A stretch of DNA of 51,748 nucleotides from Candidatus Schekmanbacteria bacterium RIFCSPLOWO2_02_FULL_38_14 (GCA_001790855.1 MGDH01000026.1:1-51748), one strand, 5' to 3'. Positions 8,468-17,142 are shown, numbered from the stretch's first letter. Made by a program: numbers and translations. Notes: generated by a model from the sequence alone, not told the origin.

Positions 8468-9826
8468 ATGCAAAGCATAATACTGATAGCTGAAGATGAT
8501 AAAAAAATAGCTGAAGGGCTTGAAAAGTTTTTGAAGAAAAAGGGGCATAAGGTCCTTTTAGCTCACGATGGCAGAAAAGCGCTTGATATAGTAAAAAAGC
8601 AGAATATTAACCTGCTTCTTACAGACATGGTGCTTCCGAATATGGATGGAATCAGCCTGTTAAAAGAAACCAAAAACAGAAAACCTGAAATAGAGTGTAT
8701 TATGGTAACTGCCCATGGAACAATTGAAAAAGCAGTAGAAGCCTTGAAAATCGGCGCCTATGATTTTCTGATAAAGCCTGTAAATGTTAAGAGGCTTGGT
8801 ATTCTTATTGAGAAGGCGCTTGAAAAACAGGTCTTAATACTTAAAAACATTGAGCTTCAGCAAAAGCTTGAAGAGAGGTTTGGATTTAAAAATATAATTG
8901 GAAAAGGTAATGAGATAAAAAGAATACTTGAGCTTGTAAGTCAGGTTTCCTCTCGGAACAGCAATGTCCTCATCTACGGAGAAAGCGGTACAGGCAAGGA
9001 ACTTATTGCAAATGCAATTCATTACAGCGGAAACTTGCCGCAAAGCCCTTTTATAAAAGTCAACTGCAGCGTTTTTAATGAAGGAGTTCTTGAAAGCGAG
9101 CTTTTCGGACACGAAAAGGGATCATTTACAGGTGCTGCTTCACAGAGGATAGGAAGGTTTGAAATGGCTGACGGAGGCACTCTTTTTCTTGATGAAGTAA
9201 GCGAAATACCTCCTTCAATTCAGGTCAAGCTCCTCAGAGTAATACAGGAAAAGGAATTTGAAAGAGTTGGAGGGTCAAAAACCATCAAGGTTGATGTAAG
9301 AATAATTGCAGCAGCAAACAAGGATCTCAAAGAACTCGTAAAGCAGGAAAAATTCAGAGAGGATTTGTATTACAGGCTAAACGTTGTAAAAATTGATATT
9401 CCGCCTTTGAGAAACAGAAAAGAAGACATTCCCTTTCTTCTGAATTATTTTATTAGCAAGTTTAATAAGCAGTACGGCACTCAAATTAAAGGTGTAACTC
9501 GAAAAACGCTTAATCTGCTTTTAAATTATTATTGGCCCGGAAATGTCAGAGAGCTTGAAAACTGCATTGAATCTGCAATGGTGATGGCAAAGGATGAGTA
9601 TCTGACCCCAAAAGACCTGCCAGAATATGTTACAAGCCAGTCTGCTGACAATACTTCAGTAGTAATTGATATTGGTACTCCCCTTAAAGAAATAGAGAAA
9701 AACATTCTTACTAAAACTCTTGAGCTTGTTAAAGGAAACAAGGCAAAGGCTGCACAGCTCCTTGGAATAGGAGTAAAAACTGTTCACAGAAAATTTGAAG
9801 AATACGGCTTAAAACCTGTTAAGTGA
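8468..9826 (+). CDS. NtrC-family sigma54-dependent response regulator
   Basis: The 452-residue protein has three domains. The receiver (1-120) carries the acceptor Asp53 in LTDMVLP. The AAA+ domain (about 140-370) has Walker A GESGTGKE (171-178), the sigma54-contact loop GSFTGA (218-223, Ser in place of the usual Ala), and Walker [10 protein letters not shown]. The C-terminal Fis-type helix-turn-helix contains [20 protein letters not shown]. It remodels sigma54 holoenzyme at -24/-12 promoters. A near-consensus promoter of that type begins about 420 bases downstream, before speD, making that gene set a plausible target. Confidence 0.95.
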   Translation: MQSIILIAEDDKKIAEGLEKFLKKKGHKVLLAHDGRKALDIVKKQNINLLLTDMVLPNMDGISLLKETKNRKPEIECIMVTAHGTIEKAVEALKIGAYDFLIKPVNVKRLGILIEKALEKQVLILKNIELQQKLEERFGFKNIIGKGNEIKRILELVSQVSSRNSNVLIYGESGTGKELIANAIHYSGNLPQSPFIKVNCSVFNEGVLESELFGHEKGSFTGAASQRIGRFEMADGGTLFLDEVSEIPPSIQVKLLRVIQEKEFERVGGSKTIKVDVRIIAAANKDLKELVKQEKFREDLYYRLNVVKIDIPPLRNRKEDIPFLLNYFISKFNKQYGTQIKGVTRKTLNLLLNYYWPGNVRELENCIESAMVMAKDEYLTPKDLPEYVTSQSADNTSVVIDIGTPLKEIEKNILTKTLELVKGNKAKAAQLLGIGVKTVHRKFEEYGLKPVK

Positions 9827-9889
9827 AAAATTAAAGAATTAAGCTTTACAAACCCAACCATACTCAGAATTGCAAAATAGATAAGTAAA

Positions 9890-10017
9890 AATCCCAAATC
9901 ATAATTACCAATTTTCCAAAAAACTCTAAACTTAAATTACCCTAATTTAAATTTTTTGAACATATGGAATTTTAAATTTAAGTATTATTTGGAAATTGTT
10001 ATTTGGAATTTGGAATT
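9890..10017. repeat. AT-rich imperfect inverted repeat, TTTGGAATTTGGAATT type
   Basis: The left arm (about 9890-9920) holds CCAATTTTCCAAA and the right arm (about 9986-10017) holds TTTGGAAATTG and TTTGGAATTTGGAATT, which are complementary with mismatches. An inner pair of complementary AT-rich blocks lies between them. A related element is at 48883-48980, and a fragment (ATTCCAAATTCCAAT) lies near 17033. It occupies much of the noncoding stretch 9827-10080, where no gene is visible. Confidence 0.6.
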
Positions 10018-10089
10018 TTTCTATCATTTAAACTTGCTTCTAACCCATTGTCATTACGACAAAAAAAAACAGCACGAAAGGGAAAATAT

Positions 10090-10143
10090 GGTCAATTTGA
10101 CATTTATTTCATCCTCTGCAAGTCAAAAATGTAAATATTGACC
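10090..10143 (+). promoter_or_regulatory. Palindromic candidate activator sites (UAS) upstream of the speD promoter
   Basis: GTCAATTTGAC (10091-10101) is a perfect odd palindrome. A second site, 10122-10142, has GTCAA and TTGAC ends separated by 11 bases. The block 10090-10105 is also an imperfect inverted copy of 10127-10143. The sites lie 107-160 bases upstream of the -24 element, the usual distance for an NtrC-type enhancer. Assignment to the adjacent regulator is inference. Confidence 0.5.
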
Positions 10144-10248
10144 TAATCATTAAAATATGCATTTAAAACACAGAAAGATCAATTTTTTTTGCAGCATTTA
10201 GCAAGTAATTTCAATATGTTATTCCATGATATATCAAGACTGTTTTTT

Positions 10249-10264
10249 TGGCATGAATTTTGCA
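10249..10264 (+). promoter_or_regulatory. Sigma54 (-24/-12) promoter of the speD operon
   Basis: The sequence TGGCATGAATTTTGCA has GG at 10250-10251 and GC at 10262-10263, exactly ten bases between them, as the sigma54 consensus requires. A run of seven T precedes the -24 box. Transcription would start near 10275, 47 bases before the speD ATG. A sigma54-dependent regulator gene lies immediately upstream. Confidence 0.8.
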
Positions 10265-10321
10265 TATGATTAAGACAAATATTTGAAATTAAAAAAAATT
10301 TATCATGGAGGGAACAATAGA

Positions 10322-10807
10322 ATGACAGGATTCGGTCCCCATCTCACTCTCGACGGTTATGGTTGCAATAGAAAAAAACTAGAAGATTTAGATATGATTT
10401 ATTCAATTCTTGATGAATTTCCTTCCAATATCGGTATGACAAAAATCATGCCTCCTTATGTCTTTCGCTACACAGGAGCAAAGCTTGAGGATTGGGGGGT
10501 TTCAGGGTTTGTGCTCATAGCAGAAAGCCATATAAGCATTCACACATTTCCTGTAAAAAACTATCTAAGCCTTGATATCTTCTCCTGCAAGCAGTTTGAT
10601 TCAGAAATAGCAGTCAGCTACATAAAAGAAATTTTTGAAATGAAAAAATACCAGATGAATCTATTCAATCGCGGAGATGAATTTCCAAAAGATATAGAAA
10701 AAACCACGAGAATAGTAGTAGGACAGAGGAAGAAAGTTACGCATCTGATAGATTTTCAGAGAGAAAACGGTATTAAATTATCACGGAAAAAAAATTTACT
10801 CATTTAG
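10322..10807 (+). CDS. speD: S-adenosylmethionine decarboxylase-family proenzyme
   Basis: The 161-residue protein belongs to the pyruvoyl-dependent AdoMet decarboxylase family. The enzyme supplies the aminopropyl donor for spermidine after self-cleavage. The cleavage-site Ser69, which becomes the pyruvoyl group, lies in AESHISIHTFP, with His74 nearby and the catalytic Cys89 in LDIFSCKQFD. The start is ATG 10322, preceded at nine bases by GGAGGG (10307-10312); an earlier TTG at 10283 lacks such a site. The C-terminus is extended beyond the core by about 25 basic residues. No spermidine synthase gene follows, and some SpeD homologues are known to decarboxylate other amino acids, so the substrate is not certain. 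It is first in a probable operon with lysine 2,3-aminomutase and an ATP-grasp ligase. Confidence 0.88.
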   Translation: MTGFGPHLTLDGYGCNRKKLEDLDMIYSILDEFPSNIGMTKIMPPYVFRYTGAKLEDWGVSGFVLIAESHISIHTFPVKNYLSLDIFSCKQFDSEIAVSYIKEIFEMKKYQMNLFNRGDEFPKDIEKTTRIVVGQRKKVTHLIDFQRENGIKLSRKKNLLI

Positions 10808-11113
10808 ATTAAAAGAAATAAGAGACGTTTTGCCGTGAATTTAGGAGAGGGGGATTGAATTTTTTTACCAGATTCCGATTTCTGTGACCTGCCAAGACTC
10901 TTCTGTCTGTCTAAAAGTTTTATAAATAAAATATTAAAAATATCTTTTGACCTGCTTTCTTTTTCTAAAAAATTGCATCTCTTTTACAGTTTAATAGCCC
11001 GGTCTACAAGAGCGGTTATTTTAACTTCCCCTGTAATGGCAATGCTGATAGAAGAGGTTTTCCCGCCAAAGCTTTTTATGAAATCACCAACCCCTGAAGG
11101 AGGAATCTAGCTT
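10808..11113 (+). other. 306-base gap inside the speD-ablA unit
   Basis: No clear gene, terminator or promoter is visible. The plus strand is open from about 10856 to a TAG at 11107 without a convincing start. The minus strand is open for about 43 codons (11106 to about 10990) and reads more like protein, including FIKSFGGKTSSISIAITGEV, but has no start codon or ribosome binding site. It may be the residue of a lost gene. The strong ablA ribosome binding site AAGGAGGAA lies at 11097-11105. Confidence 0.4.
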
Positions 11114-12520
11114 ATGGATTGTTCAGACAGACCCATTGCTTCTGAGATTGAAAAAGTCATAAAAGCAAGTTACTGGAAAGATGTACCTGATGAAGAATGG
11201 AATAACTGGCAATGGCAGATAAAAAACCGCTTAACCGCAATTGAAGACCTAAGCAGAATAATTGAGTTAAGCGATGAGGAACTTGCTGAACTGAAAAAAG
11301 TCACTGAACGTTTTAAAATGTCAATTACTCCTTACTTTGCCTCATTAATTGATAAAAACGATCCAAACTGTCCAATCAGAAAACAGGCTATTCCATCAAA
11401 ATATGAGCTTCAGAAAACAAGAGATAATGACCCTGACCCCCTTGATGAAGATATTGATTCTCCGGTTCCGGGGTTAACGCACCGCTACCCGGACAGGGCA
11501 CTGCTGATTACAACAGACAGATGCGGGACATTGTGCCGTCACTGCACACGAAAACGCTCTGTAGGTATGAAGGACATTGATAAAACAAAAAACGAGCTTA
11601 ACGCAATGATAGAGTACATCAAGAACACAAAAACCATAAGGGATGTCCTTCTTTCAGGCGGAGATCCTCTTCTCATTTCTCCTCTGACTCTGGAATTCCT
11701 TCTGAAATCACTGCGGAAAATTCCACATGTGGAAATTATCCGCATTGGCACCCGTATTCCTGTAACCCTGCCGCAGAGGATTACACCAGAGCTTGTTGAA
11801 ATGATAAGCCGCTATCACCCTGTGTGGATTAATACTCACTTTAACCACCCCAAAGAAATCACACAGGAATGTGCTCAGGCTATTGACCTTCTGCTCAGGT
11901 CAGGAATACCTGTCGGAAGCCAGACTGTGCTCCTGAAGGATGTAAATGACTGCCCTCATATAATGAAAAAACTGATGCACAAACTCCTGATGATAAGAGT
12001 AAGGCCATATTACATTTTCCAGTGCGATCTGTCTGTTGGGGTCGAACACTTCAGAACATCTGTCCTCAAGGGAATTGAAATAATAGAAATGCTGAGGGGC
12101 CATACATCCGGCCTCGGAGTGCCTGCCTTTGTAATAGACGGTCCCGGAGGAATGGGAAAGGTTCCTGTCATGCCCAATTACCTTATATCATATTCAGAAA
12201 AAGGAGCTGTTATCAGAAATTATGAAGGCTCAATAACTGTTTATGAAGAACCAAAGAGTAAAAAATTTTTCTGCCAGAAATGCGGAATATGCAAAGAGCA
12301 GGAATGGATAAGCCGTGAAGGCGTGGCAAAGCTTTTTTTATCACAAACAGAATCCCTTGTTCCTTCAGGTTCAGAGAGAGAGAACCGCAGGAAAAAAATC
12401 AGTTCAAAGGGTATAAAAAAAGAAACCTGTAAAGAGCAAAAAGAGAAAGAGAAGAAACCGGTTCAGATTCCATTTAGCTTTGTTACAAGAGTTCAGGCAT
12501 CAGCAAAACAGTTTCTCTGA
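11114..12520 (+). CDS. ablA: Lysine 2,3-aminomutase (radical SAM)
   Basis: The enzyme interconverts L-alpha-lysine and L-beta-lysine using PLP, AdoMet and a [4Fe-4S] cluster. Of 468 residues, the cluster motif CX3CX2C is Cys137, Cys141 and Cys144 in DRCGTLCRHCTRKR. The PLP-binding lysine is Lys349 in GGMGKVPVMPNY. The two aspartates that bind the substrate side-chain amine are kept: Asp305 in YIFQCDLS and Asp342 in FVIDGPGG. This favours lysine over glutamate. Zinc ligands Cys280 and Cys387/390/393 are also present. A lysine-rich tail (about 425-468) is unusual. A strong ribosome binding site precedes ATG 11114. The usual partner, beta-lysine acetyltransferase (ablB), is absent; an ATP-grasp ligase follows after 17 bases instead. 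Confidence 0.92.
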   Translation: MDCSDRPIASEIEKVIKASYWKDVPDEEWNNWQWQIKNRLTAIEDLSRIIELSDEELAELKKVTERFKMSITPYFASLIDKNDPNCPIRKQAIPSKYELQKTRDNDPDPLDEDIDSPVPGLTHRYPDRALLITTDRCGTLCRHCTRKRSVGMKDIDKTKNELNAMIEYIKNTKTIRDVLLSGGDPLLISPLTLEFLLKSLRKIPHVEIIRIGTRIPVTLPQRITPELVEMISRYHPVWINTHFNHPKEITQECAQAIDLLLRSGIPVGSQTVLLKDVNDCPHIMKKLMHKLLMIRVRPYYIFQCDLSVGVEHFRTSVLKGIEIIEMLRGHTSGLGVPAFVIDGPGGMGKVPVMPNYLISYSEKGAVIRNYEGSITVYEEPKSKKFFCQKCGICKEQEWISREGVAKLFLSQTESLVPSGSERENRRKKISSKGIKKETCKEQKEKEKKPVQIPFSFVTRVQASAKQFL

Positions 12521-12537
12521 AAAAAGGATAACCTAAA

Positions 12538-13572
12538 ATGCCTCTGACTGTTGGTATTTCTTTTGACCTTAAAAAAAATTACCCGAATGAAATGAAGTAT
12601 TCTGTTGATGCCGACTGCGAGCTTGACTCTATGGATACAATTGATGCAATAGCCTCAGCTTTGGAAAGAAACGGTAACAGAGTCATTAAGCTTGGCAATG
12701 CAAGGGAACTAATTAAATCTATAGAAAAAGCCAAACCTGACATAGTTTTTAACATATCAGAAGGCATATCAGGAAGAAGCAGGGAAGCCCATGTTCCTGC
12801 AATTCTTGAAGCATACCAGATTCCGTATACAGGCTCTGATCCCCTTACCCTTTCTCTTTGTCTTGACAAATCAATGGCAAAGAAAGTTATAGGCTACAGC
12901 AATATCCCTACTCCTGATTTCAGAAAGATTGAAGAAGCCGAAGAAATTCAGAAACTTTATGAGATGGAAATAGATTTTCCTATTTTCATAAAACCCTGTT
13001 ATGAAGGTTCAAGCAAGGGAATACGTCTTGATTCAAAAATTAAAAATATCTCAACCCTTAAGAAAAAAACCTTTAAACTTCTCGCGACATACCGCCAGCC
13101 TGTTTTGATTGAAGAATATCTTCCGGGCTCGGAATACACTGTTGGAATTCTCGGGACAAAAGAACCTGAAGTTCTCGGAATAATGGAAGTAAAAAGTGTT
13201 GCCCAATCTGAAAAAGAGTTGATTTATTCTTATGAGGTAAAAAAAGACTGGGAGAATTGCGTCCAGTACCTCTGTCCCCCTCCTATTTCTCCACAGCTTG
13301 AATCAGCAATAAAAAAAGTTGCCATTGATTCATTTAAAGCGCTTGAGTGTAGGGATGTGGCAAGAGTTGATATAAGACTTGACAAAGATGGAACTCCTAA
13401 TTTTCTTGAAATCAATCCCTTGCCGGGGCTAATGCCCGGTTACAGCGACCTTTATATTATGGCAAAATCTGTAGGGATGGAATATGATGTCTTAATAAAC
13501 AAGATACTGTTTTCAGCTATTGAGCGTTACCCCCACCTCAGGATAAACCACTGCAAAAGTCTAATGGCATGA
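12538..13572 (+). CDS. Ddl-like ATP-grasp ligase, substrate unknown
   Basis: The 344-residue protein has the D-alanine-D-alanine ligase fold. The ATP-grasp segments are FPIFIKPCYEGSSKGI, VLIEEYLPGSEYTVG and the metal-binding NFLEINPLPGLMPGYSDL. The N-terminal glycine-rich GGxSxE loop of true Ddl enzymes is absent (the protein starts MPLTVGISFDLKKNY), and the NPLPGL motif replaces the usual NTxPGMT. I infer that it joins an amino or carboxylic acid other than two D-alanines. It follows ablA by 17 bases in a sigma54-controlled unit, so beta-lysine or a polyamine-related compound is a reasonable candidate substrate. Automatic annotation as ddl should be treated with caution. Confidence 0.8.
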   Translation: MPLTVGISFDLKKNYPNEMKYSVDADCELDSMDTIDAIASALERNGNRVIKLGNARELIKSIEKAKPDIVFNISEGISGRSREAHVPAILEAYQIPYTGSDPLTLSLCLDKSMAKKVIGYSNIPTPDFRKIEEAEEIQKLYEMEIDFPIFIKPCYEGSSKGIRLDSKIKNISTLKKKTFKLLATYRQPVLIEEYLPGSEYTVGILGTKEPEVLGIMEVKSVAQSEKELIYSYEVKKDWENCVQYLCPPPISPQLESAIKKVAIDSFKALECRDVARVDIRLDKDGTPNFLEINPLPGLMPGYSDLYIMAKSVGMEYDVLINKILFSAIERYPHLRINHCKSLMA

Positions 13573-14141
13573 ATCCCTTAATCCTGGCAATGATTTCCAC
13601 CATTTCATCCCTGCTAATCCTGTTCCCACCCTTTAGGCAAAGTTTTCTGCGGCTATACTATTCGTAGTCTTCTGATAGCTCTGAGACTCTGTCTTCTATT
13701 GCCTTTAAAATCGCCGCCACTTTATGTCCTTTTTTGTCAGTCACATATCTTTCTGCTTTGATTTGCCTATCATTACATTCCTCCTTCTTAATAAATATAA
13801 AAAATTTTCATTCAACTTTTTTCATCAAACTTTTTCAGAGACCATCCAAAAACTTATTGACACTGAAATCTAAACTCATATAGTTATAACAAAATTATCC
13901 TAATCTAAACAAGAATCTAATCCCTTAAGAACCGAACCGACTATGGCAAACAGAAAAAAGGGAACAGCGGACTGTCCCTTTTCCCCAATTTTTGTTCAAT
14001 TTATTGGGGCATTCTATTATTCTTCAGGAAACTGGAACAGTCTTCCAAAGCCTGTTACTTTTGCAAGAGAGAGATTATGGGACTGGAAAGATTCACAAAT
14101 TTTAAGATGTATTAAATCTGGATTTACAATTCCCTGGATAA
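13573..14141. other. Gene-poor stretch with decayed coding remnants
   Basis: This 569-base stretch lies between the plus-strand ATP-grasp gene and the minus-strand polysaccharide locus. It holds a degraded antitoxin-like reading frame (13658-13785, minus) and a hairpin with CTGTCCCTTTT-type arms (13955-13982). No intact gene is visible. Confidence 0.6.
13658..13785 (-). pseudogene. Degraded Phd/RelB-type antitoxin remnant
   Basis: A frame on the minus strand reads QIKAERYVTDKKGHKVAAIL, then RVSELSEDYE and a TAG at 13660-13658. The RYVTDKKGHKVA pattern is typical of the DNA-binding N-terminus of Phd/YefM-like antitoxins. A good AAGGAGG site (13787-13781) precedes an ATG at 13773-13771, but that ATG is out of frame with this sequence and meets a TGA after ten codons. 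The start region is therefore frameshifted. Open sequence in the same frame continues past the TAG to about 13570, with EMVEIIARIKGFM. No toxin gene is adjacent. Confidence 0.5.
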
Positions 14142-14182
14142 TTAAATATAACCTGCAGTCACTTTCTGATAAAGATTATTAA
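13943..14182 (+). pseudogene. 79-codon frame with WDWKDSQ motif, probable gene remnant
   Basis: The frame begins in a hairpin (13955-13982; arms AAAAGGGAACAG and CTGTCCCTTTT) and its first twenty or so residues probably just translate that repeat. The rest, including SGNWNSLPKPVTFARERLWD and the following WKDSQILRCIKSGF, looks like the C-terminal end of a real protein that I cannot name. No ribosome binding site precedes ATG 13943. Its last 41 bases overlap the 3' end of the convergent glycosyltransferase gene. Confidence 0.35.
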
Positions 14183-15368
14183 TTCTTTGGTAATGAAAAT
14201 CTACATTATATAACTTTTCTACTTTTTCTCTTCCATTTTTACCCATTTCTTTTATCTTAGTGCGGTTACTTAATAAATATAAAATTTTATTCCTCAAGTC
14301 CTCTTCATTAGCAGATTCAAAAAGTAATCCATCAAAACCCTCACTAATCAGTTCAGGGATTCCACCTATATTTGCCCCTATTACCGGTTTGCCTATCGAA
14401 AATGATTCCAAAACAGTCATAGGGCAGTTTTCATAACACTCTGACGGAACAATTGTAAACATAGCATTCTTTATCAAGTTACTGAGTTCGCTACCTGATT
14501 TATACCCAGTAAAAATTACATTTGTAAGACTATTTTTCTCTGCATATTTTTCAAGTTCATTCTTAAGCACTCCATCACCTACTATAAGAAGCTTGGTTTT
14601 CCAACTTCTTTCCATTGCTTTAAGTAATGTTCTTACCCCTTTCTCTTCAGAAAGCCGCCCAAAATAAATAAAATAATCCTCAAAGTCATAATTTGGTGCA
14701 AATGATTCTACTGGAACAAAGTTTGGTATATGTATCAATTTTTCAGGATTAACCCCAAATTCTTCTAATTTGTTCTTCATAAAAAGACTTGGAGTAATAA
14801 ATACATCCACATTATCATATATCCTAATAATTTTATGGAAGTACATCTCTATTGCTATTAAAATACTTCCTGATAAAGAATTTTTTATGCATTTATTGAG
14901 AATTGCTTCATAAAATTTATTTTTTTTACATTTCTCGCAAGGCTTATTATGAGCATAAAAAAGATAGCTCGGACAGATTAATTTAAAGTCATGAAGTGTT
15001 TGTACAATCGGAATTCCTCTTTTTTTCAATACAGGCAAAATTGACGGAGATATCTGATGAGCAATATTATGGACGTGAGCTATATCCGGCTTAAAATCAT
15101 CTATAAGTCTTGAAATATTTTTTCTAGCCTCAAAAGAATACATAACTCGTCCAACAGATTTTATCTTTGTTAAATATTCTAACTTTTTCTGGAAATCTAT
15201 GTTGCTTACAAAGTATCTAGAATATTCTGTTGGATAATTTTTATCATTTTCCATTGCAAATGGAATAATATTGACCCCATTCCTTTCCAATATCTTGTTT
15301 AATTCAAATATATATCTTTCACAGCCACCCCGCATAAAATAAAATTTATTAATTACCAACAAATTCAT
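14142..15368 (-). CDS. GT4-family glycosyltransferase
   Basis: The 408-residue cytoplasmic enzyme has two Rossmann domains of the GT-B fold. The N-terminal domain starts MNLLVINKFYFMRGGCERY and contains AHVHNIAHQ and the acceptor-side TLHDFKLICPSY. A Cys cluster in PCEKCKKNK is notable and is often seen in this subgroup. The donor-binding half shows YFGRLSEEKGVRTLL, LLIVGDG and the E-x7-E region SECYENCPMTVLESF followed by GKPVIGANIGGIPEL. It is the last gene of the minus-strand exopolysaccharide locus. The donor sugar cannot be told from sequence. Confidence 0.9.
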   Translation of the reverse strand: MNLLVINKFYFMRGGCERYIFELNKILERNGVNIIPFAMENDKNYPTEYSRYFVSNIDFQKKLEYLTKIKSVGRVMYSFEARKNISRLIDDFKPDIAHVHNIAHQISPSILPVLKKRGIPIVQTLHDFKLICPSYLFYAHNKPCEKCKKNKFYEAILNKCIKNSLSGSILIAIEMYFHKIIRIYDNVDVFITPSLFMKNKLEEFGVNPEKLIHIPNFVPVESFAPNYDFEDYFIYFGRLSEEKGVRTLLKAMERSWKTKLLIVGDGVLKNELEKYAEKNSLTNVIFTGYKSGSELSNLIKNAMFTIVPSECYENCPMTVLESFSIGKPVIGANIGGIPELISEGFDGLLFESANEEDLRNKILYLLSNRTKIKEMGKNGREKVEKLYNVDFHYQRINNLYQKVTAGYI

Positions 15369-15396
15369 ACTTAAATATTTTTCAATTTAAAATTTA

Positions 15397-16887
15397 TCAA
15401 AACTTTTTGTTCTTCCCATATTCAATCTTATAGATTATGTAATTGCCCTCTTGTCTAATAAACTCTAGTTTTAATTTCAACCTGGTTTCTATATAATTTT
15501 TCCAATAAAAAGGAAATTTTCTAGCCAAATATCCATTAATTGCATAAATAAAATATTTAGGTCTCTGTTCCTCTAAATATTGAATCAGACCGTCATCTTT
15601 AAGAGAATAATATCTGCCGGTCACACCAATTCCTGGAAAAGGCAAACCTACTAAAAGTCCAGCCTTGTCAATATTGAGCCCTGCTAATATCGCAATATTG
15701 CTATTCCACCAATTATCATTATCCAGAAAAACTTTCTCTCTTGTTTTCATATTTTTCTTTATCCATACTGCTACTTTTCTTGCATCATTAGGAACTTTTG
15801 GAATCAAAAGGTCACTTCTATAAACATAGAAATAGGAATAAGTAATCAGAATACTGATGACCAGTGAAGCAGTAAAATATGTTTTTATTCTTGGATTTAA
15901 ATTTCTACAAATTTCTTCGAAGCCTATAGTTAAATAAGGAAGCAGCAATATGCTTATTGTAAGCACATATCTTTCTCTAGGTGCGGCATTTGTTCCATAA
16001 ATTGTGGTAAAAACTAAAAACAAAAATATCGTAAAAAAGAAAATATTTAAAGAGAACATTCTTTTTCTTAATGATAATATCATCCCATAGAATGAAATTA
16101 TTCCAGCAACAGGAGAAAGTACTTTTAAAATCAGATAAGGATATATAGTAAGTTTTGTAAAAATATTCCATTCTTGTAGATTTGTATCAGACACATTAAT
16201 TGTTGCAAGCGGCAATAAATCTCCGACTTTTATATAATTGCTTAAGATCCAGAATAATGGAAATATAACTGAAATTGCAAAAAATATTAGTGCAGGTTTT
16301 ATTTTTTTCTCTTTGAATAAATATAGCGGGATTAAAGGGACAAAAAGCCAAGCTTCAATCCTTAACATGCTTGCTAATGTTAGAAAAACAGACAAAATAA
16401 TCAATATTTTTAAATTGTTTTGTTTTTCCTTCAAAAAACTGAAGAAAAAATATATTGAGCAGATTAGAAAAAATACAAATGGTACTTCGCTTAACGTCTG
16501 AGTGCTATATAATATATGAAAATTAAATAATGCTAAAAATAAAGTTGATAACAATGCATTTTTCTTATTAAAAAGAAGCTCAACTAAAGAATAGAAGGGG
16601 AAAATTGTAATAGTTCCAAGTATCAAACTTAAAAGCCTTGGCGATAAACTTGGTTCGTTCCATATATATAGCATCCCTCCTATCAAATAAGTATGCAATG
16701 GCAACCAATATCCGTATGTTATGATATGCGGGCCTTTTATTTCTAACCATCTCTGTCCTTCTAAAACTCTCCCAGCAGGATCTCCAGACCCATCGTCCGT
16801 GATAAATAAAAAAAATAGCCTTACAAATAAAGCTAAGAGGAATAAATAAATTAAGTTTTTTTTATTCTTCAAACCGCGGTCACTCAA
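15397..16887 (-). CDS. GT39/PMT-like membrane glycosyltransferase
   Basis: The 496-residue protein has about ten to twelve membrane segments. The first extracytoplasmic loop contains FFLFITDDGSGDP, with acidic residues where GT-C enzymes carry the catalytic Asp. GYWLPLHTYLIG follows, similar to the dolichyl-phosphate-mannose/ArnT-type group. Such enzymes move a sugar from a polyprenyl-phosphate donor outside the membrane. The soluble C-terminal part (about 375-496) includes FLDNDNWWNSNIA. The start is TTG 16887; its bases overlap the TGA of an upstream GT2 gene fragment. Confidence 0.8.
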   Translation of the reverse strand: MSDRGLKNKKNLIYLFLLALFVRLFFLFITDDGSGDPAGRVLEGQRWLEIKGPHIITYGYWLPLHTYLIGGMLYIWNEPSLSPRLLSLILGTITIFPFYSLVELLFNKKNALLSTLFLALFNFHILYSTQTLSEVPFVFFLICSIYFFFSFLKEKQNNLKILIILSVFLTLASMLRIEAWLFVPLIPLYLFKEKKIKPALIFFAISVIFPLFWILSNYIKVGDLLPLATINVSDTNLQEWNIFTKLTIYPYLILKVLSPVAGIISFYGMILSLRKRMFSLNIFFFTIFLFLVFTTIYGTNAAPRERYVLTISILLLPYLTIGFEEICRNLNPRIKTYFTASLVISILITYSYFYVYRSDLLIPKVPNDARKVAVWIKKNMKTREKVFLDNDNWWNSNIAILAGLNIDKAGLLVGLPFPGIGVTGRYYSLKDDGLIQYLEEQRPKYFIYAINGYLARKFPFYWKNYIETRLKLKLEFIRQEGNYIIYKIEYGKNKKF

Positions 16888-17015
16888 TTATATAATCCTT
16901 CAAACTCATTCCATCGAATCTGAAATAACTCTTTAATCATTAATAAAGAATGTTTTACAGGATGAACCAGACTCCCCGGTGAGCTAATCCACTGGATCGG
17001 TATGTCCTTTATTCT
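16884..17015 (-). pseudogene. 3' end fragment of a GT2-family glycosyltransferase
   Basis: Forty-three codons read RIKDIPIQWISSPGSLVH, then KELFQIRWNEF, EGLYN and a stop. This matches the C-terminal tail of polyprenol-phosphate mannose-type GT2 proteins (WINxPxSxV ... RWNxLKGLY). A TAA lies just upstream, and no catalytic domain is left. A second, more decayed copy of the same end lies at about 19345-19395. Confidence 0.65.
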
Positions 17016-17142
17016 TTAAAAGATAAATCAAACATTCCAAATTCCAATCAACTCCGTTTTTTCATATTACATAAACTTTTTTATCAATTTTCATCAAGGA
17101 CTAAAAATAGAAAAATTCCATAAAATAAAAGTTATTATAAAG

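Noticed and set aside
10283-10321. Earlier TTG start for speD at 10283
   Set aside because: It adds 13 residues foreign to the family and has no ribosome binding site; GGAGGG at 10307-10312 clearly serves ATG 10322.
11114-12520. Glutamate 2,3-aminomutase instead of lysine 2,3-aminomutase
   Set aside because: Both lysine-side-chain-binding aspartates (Asp305, Asp342) are present; the glutamate enzyme has Lys and Asn there.
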